From: an uncultured Clostridia bacterium
Lineage (GTDB): Bacteria > Bacillota > Clostridia > Oscillospirales > Acutalibacteraceae
Length of the DNA stretch: 39,785 bases
Reading direction: 5' to 3'
Assembly: GCA_946500295.1 (NCBI GenBank)
Contig: CAMMVF010000024.1
Location: 1 to 39,785 of the forward strand
The translations under genes and the position numbers were made by a program. Position 1 is the stretch's first letter. Each line of letters opens with the position of its first letter. A model generated the notes under the pieces. That model had not been told where the DNA came from. It did no database searches and saw only the letters and a list, made by a program, of their open reading frames with translations. This document shows, one piece after another, positions 1-8,182 of this stretch.

Positions 1-126
1 GCTCTTCAGTTGCACCTGTGGGCTCCTCTGTTGCGCCAGTCGGCTCTTCAGTTGCACCTGTGGGCTCCTCTGTTGCGCCAGTCGGCTCTTCAGTTGCGCC
101 TGTGGGCTCCTCAGTTGCGCCTGTGG
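1..126. repeat. 42-bp tandem repeat in linker of starch-binding protein gene
   Basis: Three successive 42-bp units (1-42, 43-84, 85-126) encode two copies each of the linker motif EEPTGAT on the minus strand. The first two units are identical and the third differs at a few positions. Such in-frame tandem repeats can change linker length by slippage or recombination. Confidence 0.85.
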
Positions 127-3100
127 GCTCTGTTGCCGGATAGGATACTTCAACGCCGTACTCGCCTGTTGCTTCGTCATACCAAACAACTGCTGTAGCA
201 TTGTCGTAATCTGTGTAGAATACCGGGTTGTTACCCATTCCGTCAGGAATCCAAGAAGCGCCATCCATAACGATCTTGTACTCGTAACCTGTGACATCGT
301 TGAGCGGGAGGTTAGTGTAAACCTTCTCGTAACGACCTGTCTCCTCATTGTAGCTCATGAGGTTGTTGTCGTCGAGCGGATCCCAAGAAGAACCGCAGAG
401 GTCAGCAGAACCTGCTACTCTGTATACGTGCTCTGTTATCTCGAATGCAGAATCACTATACCAGTTAACTTCCATCTTAACCGGATCGAAGGTGATAGTT
501 ACGCTGTCCTGAGCGGAGATTGCACCAGAAATATTTATATCAGCCGGGCAAGTAATTGCGCCCTCTTCGTCCCAGTCAACAACTGCGCTGGAAACCTTGA
601 ACTGGAAGCTGAGCGGGTTGCTCTCTGAGGTGTTCTCATCACCTACTGACTCATAGGTAATCTCATAGAGACCTGTCTCCTCGTTGTAGGTCATCTCGTT
701 AGCCGGGTCAGCAAGCATCCACTCAGAACCGGTGAGGTTCTCTGTACCTACTACATAGAAGGTATATGCATACGGATCGAAGGGCTCAGTCGGCTCGTCT
801 GTCGGAGCTTCTGTCGGCTCGTCTGTCGGTGCCTCTGTAGGCTCGTCTGTCGGTGCCTCTGTAGGCTCGTCTGTCGGAGCTTCTGTCGGCTCTGTCGGGC
901 CCTCAAAGTCTACGCCTTCGCCCTCAACGCCGAACTCACCTGTTTCCTCATCATACCAGATTGTAACTGTAACATCGTCAACATCTGTGTAGAATACAGG
1001 GTTCGGACCTACTCCATCAGGAATCCAGGAAGCGCCGTCCATTACGATCTTAAACTCATAACCTGTTACATCGTTAAGAAGTACGTGCTCGTAAACCTTC
1101 TCGTAACGACCTGTGTCCTCATTGTATGTCATGAGGTTGTTGTCATCGAGCGGATCCCAACCATCGCCGCCACAGAGGTCAGCAGAACCTGCTACTCTGT
1201 AAACGTGGTTGGTAATCTCAAACTTAGAATCACTATCCCATGTTACCTCATGTGTTTCAGGATTGAAGTAAACTGTTACGCTGTCCTTAGCGCTGATTGT
1301 ACCGCTTACGTTAGCTTCCGGATAGCTCTCGCCCCATTCTGCGCCCTTGTTAACCTTGAACATAAAGCTCTCGGGGTTATCCTCGGAAGTAGCGTCGCTA
1401 CCAACCTCAGCGAAGGTAAGCTCATACAGACCTGTCTCTGCATTGTATGTCATCTTGTTGACTTCAGCGCCGGGTATCCACTCCTGACCGTTGCAGAGGT
1501 TCGGAGTACCAACTACATACCAGTCGTCCCCAACAGGAACAGTCGGCTCCTCTGTGGGCTCCTCGGTCGGCTCGTCTGTCGGTGCCTCAGTGGGCTCCTC
1601 AGTGGGCTCCTCAGTGGGCTCCTCTGTGGGCTCTTCAGTCGGCTCCTCTGTGGGCTGCTCGGTCGGCTCCTCTGTGGGCTCCTCAGTCGGCTCCTCAGTG
1701 GGCTCCTCTGTGGGCTCCTCTGTGGGCTCCTCTGTGGGCTCCTCAGTAGGCTCGTCTGTCGGAGCTTCTGTCGGCTCGTCTGTCGGTGCCTCTGTAGGCT
1801 CGTCTGTCGGAGCTTCTGTCGGCTCTGTCGGGCCCTCAAAGTCTACGCCTTCGCCCTCAACGCCGAACTCACCTGTTTCCTCATCATACCAGATTGTAAC
1901 TGTAACATCGTCAACATCTGTGTAGAATACAGGGTTCGGACCTACTCCATCAGGAATCCAGGAAGCGCCGTCCATTACGATCTTAAACTCATAACCTGTT
2001 ACATCGTTAAGAAGTACGTGCTCGTAAACCTTCTCGTAACGACCTGTGTCCTCATTGTATGTCATGAGGTTGTTGTCATCGAGCGGATCCCAACCATCGC
2101 CGCCACAGAGGTCAGCAGAACCTGCTACTCTGTAAACGTGGTTGGTAATCTCAAACTTAGAATCACTATCCCATGTTACCTCATGTGTTTCAGGATTGAA
2201 GTAAACTGTTACGCTGTCCTTAGCGCTGATTGTACCGCTTACGTTAGCTTCCGGATAGCTCTCGCCCCATTCTGCGCCCTTGTTAACCTTGAACATAAAG
2301 CTCTCGGGGTTATCCTCGGAAGTAGCGTCGCTACCAACCTCAGCGAAGGTAAGCTCATACAGACCTGTCTCTGCATTGTATGTCATCTTGTTGACTTCAG
2401 CGCCGGGTATCCACTCCTGACCGTTGCAGAGGTTCGGAGTACCAACTACATACCAGTCGTCCCCAACAGGAACAGTCGGCTCCTCTGTGGGCTGCTCGGT
2501 CGGCTCGTCTGTCGGAGCTTCTGTAGGCTTCTCTGTGGGCTCCTCAGTCGGCTCCTCTGTGGGCTCCTCTGTGGGCTCCTCTGTGGGCTGCTCTGTCGGA
2601 GGCTCTGTCGGAATCTCAACAGGCTTCTGAGTGAAGTTATAAATTGATGCATCCTGGTGGTTTGCAAGATAATTTCCCTCAGCATCTATAACATCAACAG
2701 AAAGAATTGTGTCAGCAGCATAAACTGAAGTTGCAACGTTGAAATGATCATGTGTTATATCATCAACTAAAAATAGTTCAGGAACTACGCCTGTTATTGT
2801 ATATTCTCCGCCCTCAAGCACATTAAAGTTAATGCTCATGATTTGAGCGTTAGTCATATTAAAGAGACCTCTTTGTGCCGTAACACTCATAGCAACTGAA
2901 GTATTATAAAGTGAGGGATCAACACCACATTTGACGATCAAATCAGCATCAAACTTGTAGGAATCAAAATTATTTACTACTGCTCCACCTGCCATAGAAT
3001 AAGCATTGGGGAACACTTCCTCAGGTGCGTAATTCGGATTTCTTAAATTAACCTTATCTTCTGTGCTCTGAGCTACTTGAAGCTTTGTGTTATCATACAA

Positions 3101-3337
3101 TAAGTAAGCTTCATATCCCTCTGACCACATAGGATATCCGTCAGTTCCAATTACTTCAGGAACATCAATCCACATATTAACTGTGATTTCATCCCCGACG
3201 TTCGCCGTAATAGTTCCGCTTGGGGTGTGGATGGTAGCTACATCCTCACCGGTAGCACCGGCCGACAGACAACACATTGAAAATACCAATGTAAGCGCAA
3301 GGATTACACTGATGATTTTACTGTGTTTCTTGTACAT
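1..3337 (-). CDS. Secreted multi-modular starch-binding protein (X25-like modules, Glu/Pro/Thr linkers), C-terminus outside window
   Basis: The frame is open for at least 1112 codons from an ATG preceded by AGGAGG and continues past the left edge. Residues 1-28 look like a type I signal peptide (MYKKHSK, hydrophobic core, cleavage near AGA-TGE). Residues about 30-235 form a beta-rich domain resembling cohesin-like or carbohydrate-binding sandwiches. Three long modules follow (about 290-500, 600-812, 852-1070), each made of two related halves with the pattern Y-V-x-G-(S/T), L-C-(G/N), W-(D/I)-P, M-(T/S)-Y-N, TG-(R/L)-YE, typical of X25-type starch-binding modules seen in bacterial pullulanases and Ruminococcus bromii amylosome proteins. 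Linkers are EEPT, APTDEPTE and EEPTGAT repeats. No catalytic domain is visible. By analogy with R. bromii surface starch-binding proteins a dockerin or anchor may lie beyond the edge, but this cannot be seen. Starch binding is inferred from module similarity. Confidence 0.85.
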   Translation of the reverse strand, partial: MYKKHSKIISVILALTLVFSMCCLSAGATGEDVATIHTPSGTITANVGDEITVNMWIDVPEVIGTDGYPMWSEGYEAYLLYDNTKLQVAQSTEDKVNLRNPNYAPEEVFPNAYSMAGGAVVNNFDSYKFDADLIVKCGVDPSLYNTSVAMSVTAQRGLFNMTNAQIMSINFNVLEGGEYTITGVVPELFLVDDITHDHFNVATSVYAADTILSVDVIDAEGNYLANHQDASIYNFTQKPVEIPTEPPTEQPTEEPTEEPTEEPTEEPTEKPTEAPTDEPTEQPTEEPTVPVGDDWYVVGTPNLCNGQEWIPGAEVNKMTYNAETGLYELTFAEVGSDATSEDNPESFMFKVNKGAEWGESYPEANVSGTISAKDSVTVYFNPETHEVTWDSDSKFEITNHVYRVAGSADLCGGDGWDPLDDNNLMTYNEDTGRYEKVYEHVLLNDVTGYEFKIVMDGASWIPDGVGPNPVFYTDVDDVTVTIWYDEETGEFGVEGEGVDFEGPTEPTEAPTDEPTEAPTDEPTEAPTDEPTEEPTEEPTEEPTEEPTEEPTEEPTEEPTEQPTEEPTEEPTEEPTEEPTEEPTEAPTDEPTEEPTEEPTVPVGDDWYVVGTPNLCNGQEWIPGAEVNKMTYNAETGLYELTFAEVGSDATSEDNPESFMFKVNKGAEWGESYPEANVSGTISAKDSVTVYFNPETHEVTWDSDSKFEITNHVYRVAGSADLCGGDGWDPLDDNNLMTYNEDTGRYEKVYEHVLLNDVTGYEFKIVMDGASWIPDGVGPNPVFYTDVDDVTVTIWYDEETGEFGVEGEGVDFEGPTEPTEAPTDEPTEAPTDEPTEAPTDEPTEAPTDEPTEPFDPYAYTFYVVGTENLTGSEWMLADPANEMTYNEETGLYEITYESVGDENTSESNPLSFQFKVSSAVVDWDEEGAITCPADINISGAISAQDSVTITFDPVKMEVNWYSDSAFEITEHVYRVAGSADLCGSSWDPLDDNNLMSYNEETGRYEKVYTNLPLNDVTGYEYKIVMDGASWIPDGMGNNPVFYTDYDNATAVVWYDEATGEYGVEVSYPATEPTGATEEPTGATEEPTGATEEPTGATEEPTGATEEPTGATEE
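841..2515. repeat. Near-identical direct duplication of about 740 bp inside the starch-binding protein gene
   Basis: Positions 841-1582 and 1774-2515 match at a constant offset of 933 bp, and I saw essentially no differences over most of that length. Each copy encodes one two-part X25-like module with adjoining linker. The third module (about 130-785) is clearly related but diverged. The near-identity, including silent positions, points to recent duplication or gene conversion. Confidence 0.85.
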
Positions 3338-3513
3338 CGTTAAATCCTCCTTTAATTTCATGCCAATAGCATAATATTTTATTACAAAACCCAATGCCGC
3401 CAACGCCAGCGATAATCGGCAGGAAGTCGCTAAAATCGGTATGGAGTATTGGTTGCAATGGTTTTTATAACCTGAATTAATAAATAAAAATTTTGCGTAA
3501 CTCGCATAAAAAC

Positions 3514-3554
3514 AAAAAACGAGGTCGCCTCACCGCAGTGCAGGCTAGTCCTCG
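3514..3554 (-). terminator. Rho-independent terminator of the 27-codon gene
   Basis: On the minus strand a CGAGG/CCTCG stem with an inner GCCT/AGGC stem is followed directly by TTTTTTG. The TAG stop codon of the small frame lies inside the hairpin. Confidence 0.75.
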
Positions 3555-3628
3555 CAAACGGAAAAAAGCAGCCCCGCGATGATGTCACCGCCAACATAAT
3601 CGGCGCTCATGGTAAGTAATATGTACAT
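3545..3628 (-). CDS. Candidate 27-residue peptide with its own promoter and terminator
   Basis: This ATG frame of 27 codons has AGAGGGGTGG about 5 nt upstream. It lies in a compact transcription unit: a consensus promoter at 3708-3736 and a terminator at 3514-3554 would give an RNA of about 180 nt. The peptide begins MYILLTMSADYVGG and ends SVCED. It has a short hydrophobic stretch but no basic tail, so it is not an obvious relative of the peptides at 38129-39533. I do not recognise a family. The unit could also be a small RNA whose frame is incidental, but the well-spaced ribosome binding site and the stop codon inside the terminator stem favour translation. It sits in the divergent interval between the starch-binding protein gene and the aldolase gene. 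Confidence 0.45.
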   Translation of the reverse strand: MYILLTMSADYVGGDIIAGLLFSVCED

Positions 3629-3707
3629 CGGAACCACCCCTCTGCCACATAATCAGTAAGATACAGCGGCTAAATCCCACTGCTCAGAATATCTCAGTGT
3701 GTTTACC

Positions 3708-3736
3708 ATTATATAACAATATCTTCATAATTTCAA
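3708..3736 (-). promoter_or_regulatory. Sigma-A promoter for the 27-codon transcription unit
   Basis: On the minus strand, TTGAAA (3731-3736), a 17-bp spacer and TATAAT (3708-3713) match the vegetative consensus closely. The predicted start is near 3701, about 73 nt before the ATG at 3628. Confidence 0.75.
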
Positions 3737-3990
3737 GTGGGAATATACGCACAAAAATTTATATAAATTTCTATGCAAAACTTATATTTTCCCTGTTTAG
3801 TTCTATATTCAGACTATATATTGTGCGCCTTTGCTTAGCCAACACTACTTAAACCGCATAAATCTCTTTGTTGCCTATATTATAACACCCCATTTTAAAT
3901 TTTTCCATAGTTAAAAACAGGGAATTTTAGAAAATTACAGAAAAATATTACATTTTTCTACCTTTCCTCTTTATATTTCCCCATTTTTAA
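3737..3990. other. AT-rich intergenic stretch without a recognised gene
   Basis: This stretch between the small minus-strand promoter and the aldolase promoter is strongly AT-rich. I found no supported frame, tRNA or strong hairpin in it. It probably holds only upstream promoter DNA. Confidence 0.5.
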
Positions 3991-3992
3991 TG

Positions 3993-3998
3993 TATAAT
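3993..3998 (+). promoter_or_regulatory. Probable -10 element for the aldolase gene
   Basis: A TATAAT hexamer lies about 53 nt before the aldolase start, in an AT-rich stretch. A matching -35 is weak (TTTATA-like), so the assignment rests mainly on the -10 and its position. Confidence 0.45.
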
Positions 3999-4050
3999 AA
4001 TATCCGTAATTCCCGATGGGGAAGATTTTTTAAAAAACGGAGTGATAAAA

Positions 4051-4917
4051 ATGGCATTGGTAAACGCAAAGGAAATGCTCACCAAGGCAAAGGAAGGCCA
4101 CTACGCAGTAGGTCAGTTCAACATCAACAACCTCGAATGGACTAAAGCCATTCTTTTAACAGCTCAGGAGCTCAACTCTCCTGTAATCCTCGGCGTATCT
4201 GAGGGCGCAGGAAAATATATGTGCGGCTACAAGACTGTTGTCGGCATGGTAAACGGTATGCTCGAGGAGCTTAACATTACAGTTCCGGTTGCACTTCACC
4301 TTGACCACGGCTCATACGAAGGCGCTAAGGCTTGCATTGAAGCAGGCTTCAGCTCAATTATGTTCGACGGCTCTCATTACCCGATTGAAGAAAACGTAGA
4401 GAAAACCAAGGAGCTTGTAGCTATCTGCAACGAGAAGGGACTTTCAATCGAGGCTGAGGTAGGCTCAATCGGCGGTGAAGAGGACGGCGTTATAGGCGCA
4501 GGCGAGTGTGCAGACCCCAAGGAGTGCAAGATGATAGCCGACCTCGGCGTAACAATGCTCGCCGCCGGTATCGGCAACATTCACGGCAAGTACCCCGAGA
4601 ACTGGCAGGGGCTTAACTTCGACGTTCTCGACGCTGTTCAGCAGCTCACAGGCAAGATGCCGCTTGTTCTTCACGGCGGCACGGGAATCCCGGCTGATAT
4701 GATTAAGAAGGCTATCAACCTCGGCGTTTCCAAGATTAACGTAAACACCGAGTGCCAGCTCGCTTTCGCCGCCGCTACCAGAGAGTACATCGAGGCAGGC
4801 AAGGATCAGCAGGGCAAGGGCTTCGACCCGAGAAAGCTTCTCGCTCCGGGCTTTGAGGCTATCAAGGCTACCGTTAAGGAAAAGATGGAGCTGTTCGGCT
4901 CAATCGGCAAGGCTTAA
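4051..4917 (+). CDS. fba: Class II fructose-bisphosphate aldolase
   Basis: This enzyme interconverts fructose 1,6-bisphosphate with dihydroxyacetone phosphate and glyceraldehyde 3-phosphate in cytoplasmic glycolysis. The 288-residue product has the class II signatures: HLDHGSYE with the probable catalytic Asp85 and zinc ligand His86, zinc-ligand candidates His178 in NIHGKYPENW and His208 in LHGGTG, and KINVNTE near the C-terminal part of the barrel. ATG at 4051 is preferred over the in-frame GTG at 4042 because CGGAGTGA lies upstream of it and family members begin MALVNAKEML. The gene stands alone, with its own promoter region and a strong terminator at 4960-5012. Confidence 0.96.
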   Translation: MALVNAKEMLTKAKEGHYAVGQFNINNLEWTKAILLTAQELNSPVILGVSEGAGKYMCGYKTVVGMVNGMLEELNITVPVALHLDHGSYEGAKACIEAGFSSIMFDGSHYPIEENVEKTKELVAICNEKGLSIEAEVGSIGGEEDGVIGAGECADPKECKMIADLGVTMLAAGIGNIHGKYPENWQGLNFDVLDAVQQLTGKMPLVLHGGTGIPADMIKKAINLGVSKINVNTECQLAFAAATREYIEAGKDQQGKGFDPRKLLAPGFEAIKATVKEKMELFGSIGKA

Positions 4918-4959
4918 TGGGGCTTTTAAATTAACCATCTCCTAAAAGTTACAATTTTT

Positions 4960-5012
4960 GCAAAACCTCCGCAGGACAAGTCTTTTGGCTTACCTGCGGA
5001 GGTTTTGCATTT
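4960..5012 (+). terminator. Terminator of the aldolase gene
   Basis: A perfect stem (GCAAAACCTCCGCAGG and its complement) around a loop of about 18 nt lies 42 bp after the stop codon. The 3' arm ends in GGTTTTGC followed by ATTT. Confidence 0.85.
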
Positions 5013-5046
5013 GCGGCGAATAACGCACAAAAGGCGGGCGAGCGCC

Positions 5047-5300
5047 GCGGCGGCGAAGCCGCCGCTAAATGGGGAAGCCTCTCTTGCAGGCTTCCCCATT
5101 GTTTTGCAAAAGAGTACAAACGCTAGAGTTATACAAATTAAAAAAATAGCAGTGCAGACGCACGTAGGACAAAAGTGCCTACGGCACCGGCACAGGCGAA
5201 AAATTCACCCCTTTCCGAGCGCTTTAAGCGAGGGGATTTCGCCGTCTGCGGACGGCGACCAAAGGCTCTGCCTTTGGAAACCGCAAGCCTTTAAAAAGGC
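5047..5300. repeat. Dispersed intergenic repeat, family A, copy 1
   Basis: This noncoding stretch is made of hairpins: GCGGCGGC/GCCGCCGC at 5047-5065, AATGGGGAAGCC/GGCTTCCCCATT at 5068-5100, and CCCCT...AGGGG around a GAGCGCTTTAAGC core. About 200 bp matches 32282-32625 in order, including the segments AGCAGTGCAGACGCACGTAGG and CCGAGCGCTTTAAGCGAGG. Both copies sit between two convergent genes. The overlapping plus-strand frame of 99 codons (5005-5304) is rich in Arg, Lys and Ala, lacks a ribosome binding site and is not considered coding. Confidence 0.7.
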
Positions 5301-5408
5301 TTGACCTAAACTTTAACACCCTACGTTTTACTGCTCTGCTTTCTTTTAAGCTTGTGCCAGTAAAAAGTTTTCCACCTTTTTATCTTCGCCGTTTTTTCTG
5401 TTTGCCGC

Positions 5409-5978
5409 TTACGCTAAGGACGAAATTCTCTTTTTCAGCTTAGCCCCGTCGAAGGCAAGCGCAAATATAACAAAGGCAATCGCCGATCCTACAGCCTGAA
5501 TTACATTTTCGGGAATATTCGACAACGCGGCAATCCAGGTAGAGCCGTCGAAAAACGCACCGGCAAAACCTACAGACGCCGTAGCCTTGTCCACTGCAAG
5601 CAGGACCACCTTTGTAAAATAATATCCGGCTACAGTAATACATCCTGCCGGAACTATCATGCAGGCATTGCGAACAGTGAGCATTTTCTCACTCTTGCAG
5701 GTAAACGGCAGAGCTATGAGCATCTTTATAATAAAGCTCGGGATTAAATACTCGAAGTATCCGCCGAAAAGGTCGGCAAGCGAGCCGCCTATTCCCGCAC
5801 CAATCATCGCATATGGAGTGGGCAGAAAGCACGCCATCAGATAAATCACGCTGTCTCCAAGGTGGATATACCCACCGCCGGGCATGGGAATTTTTACAAA
5901 GTATGTAAACACCGTGGTCATAGCCGCAAACATCGCCGTGATAGCGAGCATTTTAAGAGAATTGCTTGTTTTATTCAT
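5409..5978 (-). CDS. ECF transporter S component (substrate-binding membrane subunit)
   Basis: This is a 189-residue, very hydrophobic protein with about five to six membrane segments. The N-terminal pattern MLAITAMFAAMTTV, followed by KIPMPGGGYIHLGD and a G-rich stretch (GAGIGGSLADLFGGY), matches S components of energy-coupling factor transporters of the ECF-ribofla_trS/HmpT-like group. S components capture a vitamin or related nutrient and work with the EcfA/A'/T module, which is not encoded nearby. The substrate cannot be told from the sequence, and no riboswitch was seen upstream. The start is supported by AAGGGG 8 nt before ATG. It follows the ABC-F gene on the same strand but is separated by the terminator at 6036-6069, so it is probably transcribed on its own. 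Confidence 0.85.
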   Translation of the reverse strand: MNKTSNSLKMLAITAMFAAMTTVFTYFVKIPMPGGGYIHLGDSVIYLMACFLPTPYAMIGAGIGGSLADLFGGYFEYLIPSFIIKMLIALPFTCKSEKMLTVRNACMIVPAGCITVAGYYFTKVVLLAVDKATASVGFAGAFFDGSTWIAALSNIPENVIQAVGSAIAFVIFALAFDGAKLKKRISSLA

Positions 5979-6035
5979 TTCATTTTCCCCTTAAATCTTA
6001 TCATTTTTCCATCCGAATGAATTGTTGATATAATA

Positions 6036-6069
6036 TCAAAAAACTGTGCATTTTTAAATGCACAGTTTT
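6036..6069 (-). terminator. Terminator of the ABC-F gene
   Basis: On the minus strand AAAACTGTGCAT, a short A/T loop and ATGCACAGTTTTTT form a strong stem with a T tract, 21 bp after the ABC-F stop codon. The plus-strand side also has a T run, so it may act in both directions. Confidence 0.85.
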
Positions 6070-6090
6070 AGCGTTTTTTAAGGGTACAGT

Positions 6091-8013
6091 TTATTCCGAA
6101 TATTCACTCTCAAGCTTTGTAGTCAAGCTTTCCCACTCGTCCAATCTCTCAAGAAGCTCAGTCTCCGCCGCTCCGAGCTTCTCGGTAAGCTCGGTAAGCC
6201 GTTCAAAATCCGATGCTGCCTCGGGAGAGGCAATCTCGGTTTCCAGCTTGCTTTTTTCAGCCTCGATTTTGGTTATCTCCTGTTCACATCTGCTTATGGC
6301 GGTTTGAAGCTTACGCTTGTTTGACTGGTACTCCTTTTTCGCTTTATAATCAAGCGCAGCCGCACTTTGTGATTTTGCCGCAGTCTGCTTTTTCGGCAGC
6401 GAACTGCCCTCCTCGCATTTTTCGAGGTAGGCGTCATAGTTTCCTATGTACTCTTTAATGCCCTCGGGCAGGAGGGTAATTATCTTGGTAGCCAGCCTGT
6501 TTATAAAATATCTGTCGTGGCTAATTATCAGCATAGTGCCGCTGTAATCAAGCAATGTGTTTTCAAGCGCCTCCCTCGAGGCGGTGTCGAGGTGGTTTGT
6601 CGGCTCGTCAAGCAGCAGAAAGTTGCCGCCGCCGAGCATCAGCTTCAACAAAGCTATTCTGGCACGTTCGCCGCCGCTGAGATCCCCGAGCTTTTTGAAC
6701 ACCTCGTCTCCATGGAAGAGAAACGCCCCCAAAGCGGTTCGCACCTGAGTTTGGGTCATGTTGGGGTGGTCGTTCCATATCTCGTCTATAGCCGTGTTTT
6801 CAAAGTTCAGATTTCCCTGAACCTGATCAAAATAGCCGGGCTGGACATTCGCCCCGAATTTCACCAATCCCTTATCGGCAGGATACACCCCCAGCAGGGT
6901 TTTAAGCAGAGTGGTCTTTCCACAGCCGTTCGCCCCGAGGAGGAAGATTCTCTCCCCACGCCTTATGTGTAGATTTACATTTTCAAATATTTTCTTCTCG
7001 CCAAAGGACTTCGACAAGCCCTCGCAGATTAACACATCGTTGCCGGAAACCTCCTTGGGCGTAAATTTGAAGTGAATCGAGTCAAGCTCACTTTCCGGAA
7101 CTTCGAGCTGGTTTTTGATTCTGTCCACCTGTTTTTGCTTGCTTTCGGCGGTTATGAAGTTGCGCTCTCGACCGAATCTCCGCTGTTGTTCGATTATCCC
7201 CTCTATTCGCTTTATCTCCTTCACGTCGGCTTCATACTTGCGGCGGACAGCCTCCTGCTCGGCTTCCTTCTTCTTCATAAATTCGCTGTATGCGCCCTTG
7301 TACGCTCTTATTTTTCCGTGCTCGAGCTCAATCGTCCTGTTTGTTACACTGTCAAGAAAATAGCGGTCGTGCGATATCACTATGACTGCGCCCGGAAAAT
7401 CCCTGATAAAGCCCTCGAGCCAGCGGCACGATGATATGTCAAGGTGGTTTGTAGGCTCGTCAAGCAGCAGAAGATTAGCCCCTGAAAGCAAGAGCTTTGC
7501 CAAGCTCAGCTTTGAAAGCTGACCGCCGCTCAGGGTTTTTACCGTGCGGGAGAATACCTCCTCGGAAAAGCCAAGCCCCATAAGAGCGGATGCGGCTCTG
7601 CTTTTGTAGGTAAGCCCTCCGTCGCGCTCGAACGCTTCCCGCAGGTGCATTTGGCGCAGGACAAGCTCATCGTCACAGCTGCCCGCTTCGAGCTGTGTAT
7701 TGACCATCTCAAGCTCATTTTCTAGCTCTATAAGTGGAGAAAACACAGTCAAAAGCTCGTCAAATATCGTATTTTCAGGTCGCTTGCAGGCGTGCTGTTC
7801 CATATAGCCTATTTTACATTCACGTCCGACTGCAACATTGCCGTCCGTAGGCTCTATCTCACCCGTAATAATTTTAAAAAGGGTGGTTTTGCCCACCCCG
7901 TTAGCTCCTATAAACCCCAGCTTGTCACGCTCGCCGATTTCGAGTGAAACCCCCGAAAACAGAAGCTGCTGAGGGAACTCCATGCTTAAATTTTGAACAG
8001 AGAGCAGCGCCAT
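6091..8013 (-). CDS. ABC-F family ATPase (ribosome-associated, duplicated ATPase domains)
   Basis: The 640-residue protein has two ABC ATPase domains in one chain and no membrane segments. The first has Walker A GANGVGKTT (36-44), signature LSGGQ (about 163) and LLLLDEPTNHLD. The second has GANGCGKTT (about 365), LSGGERARIALLKLML and LLLDEPTNHLD. Between them is a charged linker typical of the ABC-F P-site interaction motif (about 245-300), and a coiled-coil tail (about 560-640) follows. ABC-F proteins bind the ribosomal E site to rescue stalled translation or protect against antibiotics. The overall form is closest to YdiF/Uup-type housekeeping members; resistance is not implied. AGAGGTGAGGGC precedes the ATG. 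The gene follows trpS by 169 bp, an interval filled by the cloverleaf-like element at 8059-8176. Confidence 0.9.
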   Translation of the reverse strand: MALLSVQNLSMEFPQQLLFSGVSLEIGERDKLGFIGANGVGKTTLFKIITGEIEPTDGNVAVGRECKIGYMEQHACKRPENTIFDELLTVFSPLIELENELEMVNTQLEAGSCDDELVLRQMHLREAFERDGGLTYKSRAASALMGLGFSEEVFSRTVKTLSGGQLSKLSLAKLLLSGANLLLLDEPTNHLDISSCRWLEGFIRDFPGAVIVISHDRYFLDSVTNRTIELEHGKIRAYKGAYSEFMKKKEAEQEAVRRKYEADVKEIKRIEGIIEQQRRFGRERNFITAESKQKQVDRIKNQLEVPESELDSIHFKFTPKEVSGNDVLICEGLSKSFGEKKIFENVNLHIRRGERIFLLGANGCGKTTLLKTLLGVYPADKGLVKFGANVQPGYFDQVQGNLNFENTAIDEIWNDHPNMTQTQVRTALGAFLFHGDEVFKKLGDLSGGERARIALLKLMLGGGNFLLLDEPTNHLDTASREALENTLLDYSGTMLIISHDRYFINRLATKIITLLPEGIKEYIGNYDAYLEKCEEGSSLPKKQTAAKSQSAAALDYKAKKEYQSNKRKLQTAISRCEQEITKIEAEKSKLETEIASPEAASDFERLTELTEKLGAAETELLERLDEWESLTTKLESEYSE

Positions 8014-8058
8014 GCCCTCACCTCTTTGCTTTATATTTTACACTGTACGCGCCTGTCC

Positions 8059-8176
8059 GGCGGGAAGCCGTTATCCGCTATGCGGCTAACGAGCTGCGCG
8101 GGCGGCAAAACCGCTCCAAACCCAAGTTCCCGCCCCGCCCGCACAGCTCCTGCGCAAAGCGCAGAGGCTTCCCGCC
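8059..8176. other. Compact four-helix (cloverleaf-like) inverted-repeat element between trpS and the ABC-F gene
   Basis: An outer perfect 11-bp stem (8059-8069 with 8166-8176, GGCGGGAAGCC) encloses three hairpins that abut almost without linkers. They are 8070-8090 (GTTATCCGC/GCGGCTAAC, one mismatch), 8091-8149 (a 15-bp stem with one mismatch, GAGCTGCGCGGGCGG) and 8150-8164 (CTGCGC-AAA-GCGCAG). It fills most of the gap between trpS and the ABC-F gene. It may be a structured leader or processing site in their mRNA, or a small palindromic repeat. No known RNA family was recognised. Confidence 0.65.
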
Positions 8177-8182
8177 TGCTTT

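Noticed and set aside
1085-2647. 520-codon plus-strand frame opposite the starch-binding protein gene
   Set aside because: It is a mirror of the repeated Glu/Pro/Thr linker and duplicated modules, has no ribosome binding site, and the minus-strand reading has signal peptide, domains and start site.
3336-3465. Minus-strand frame with a hydrophobic stretch (SDFLPIIAGVGGIG) in the leader of the starch-binding protein gene
   Set aside because: It has no ATG or ribosome binding site (only a possible TTG) and overlaps the ribosome binding site and start of the large gene. A regulatory upstream frame is possible but unsupported.
5005-5304. 99-codon plus-strand frame after the aldolase gene
   Set aside because: It starts at the edge of the aldolase terminator, lacks a ribosome binding site and lies in a dispersed noncoding repeat.
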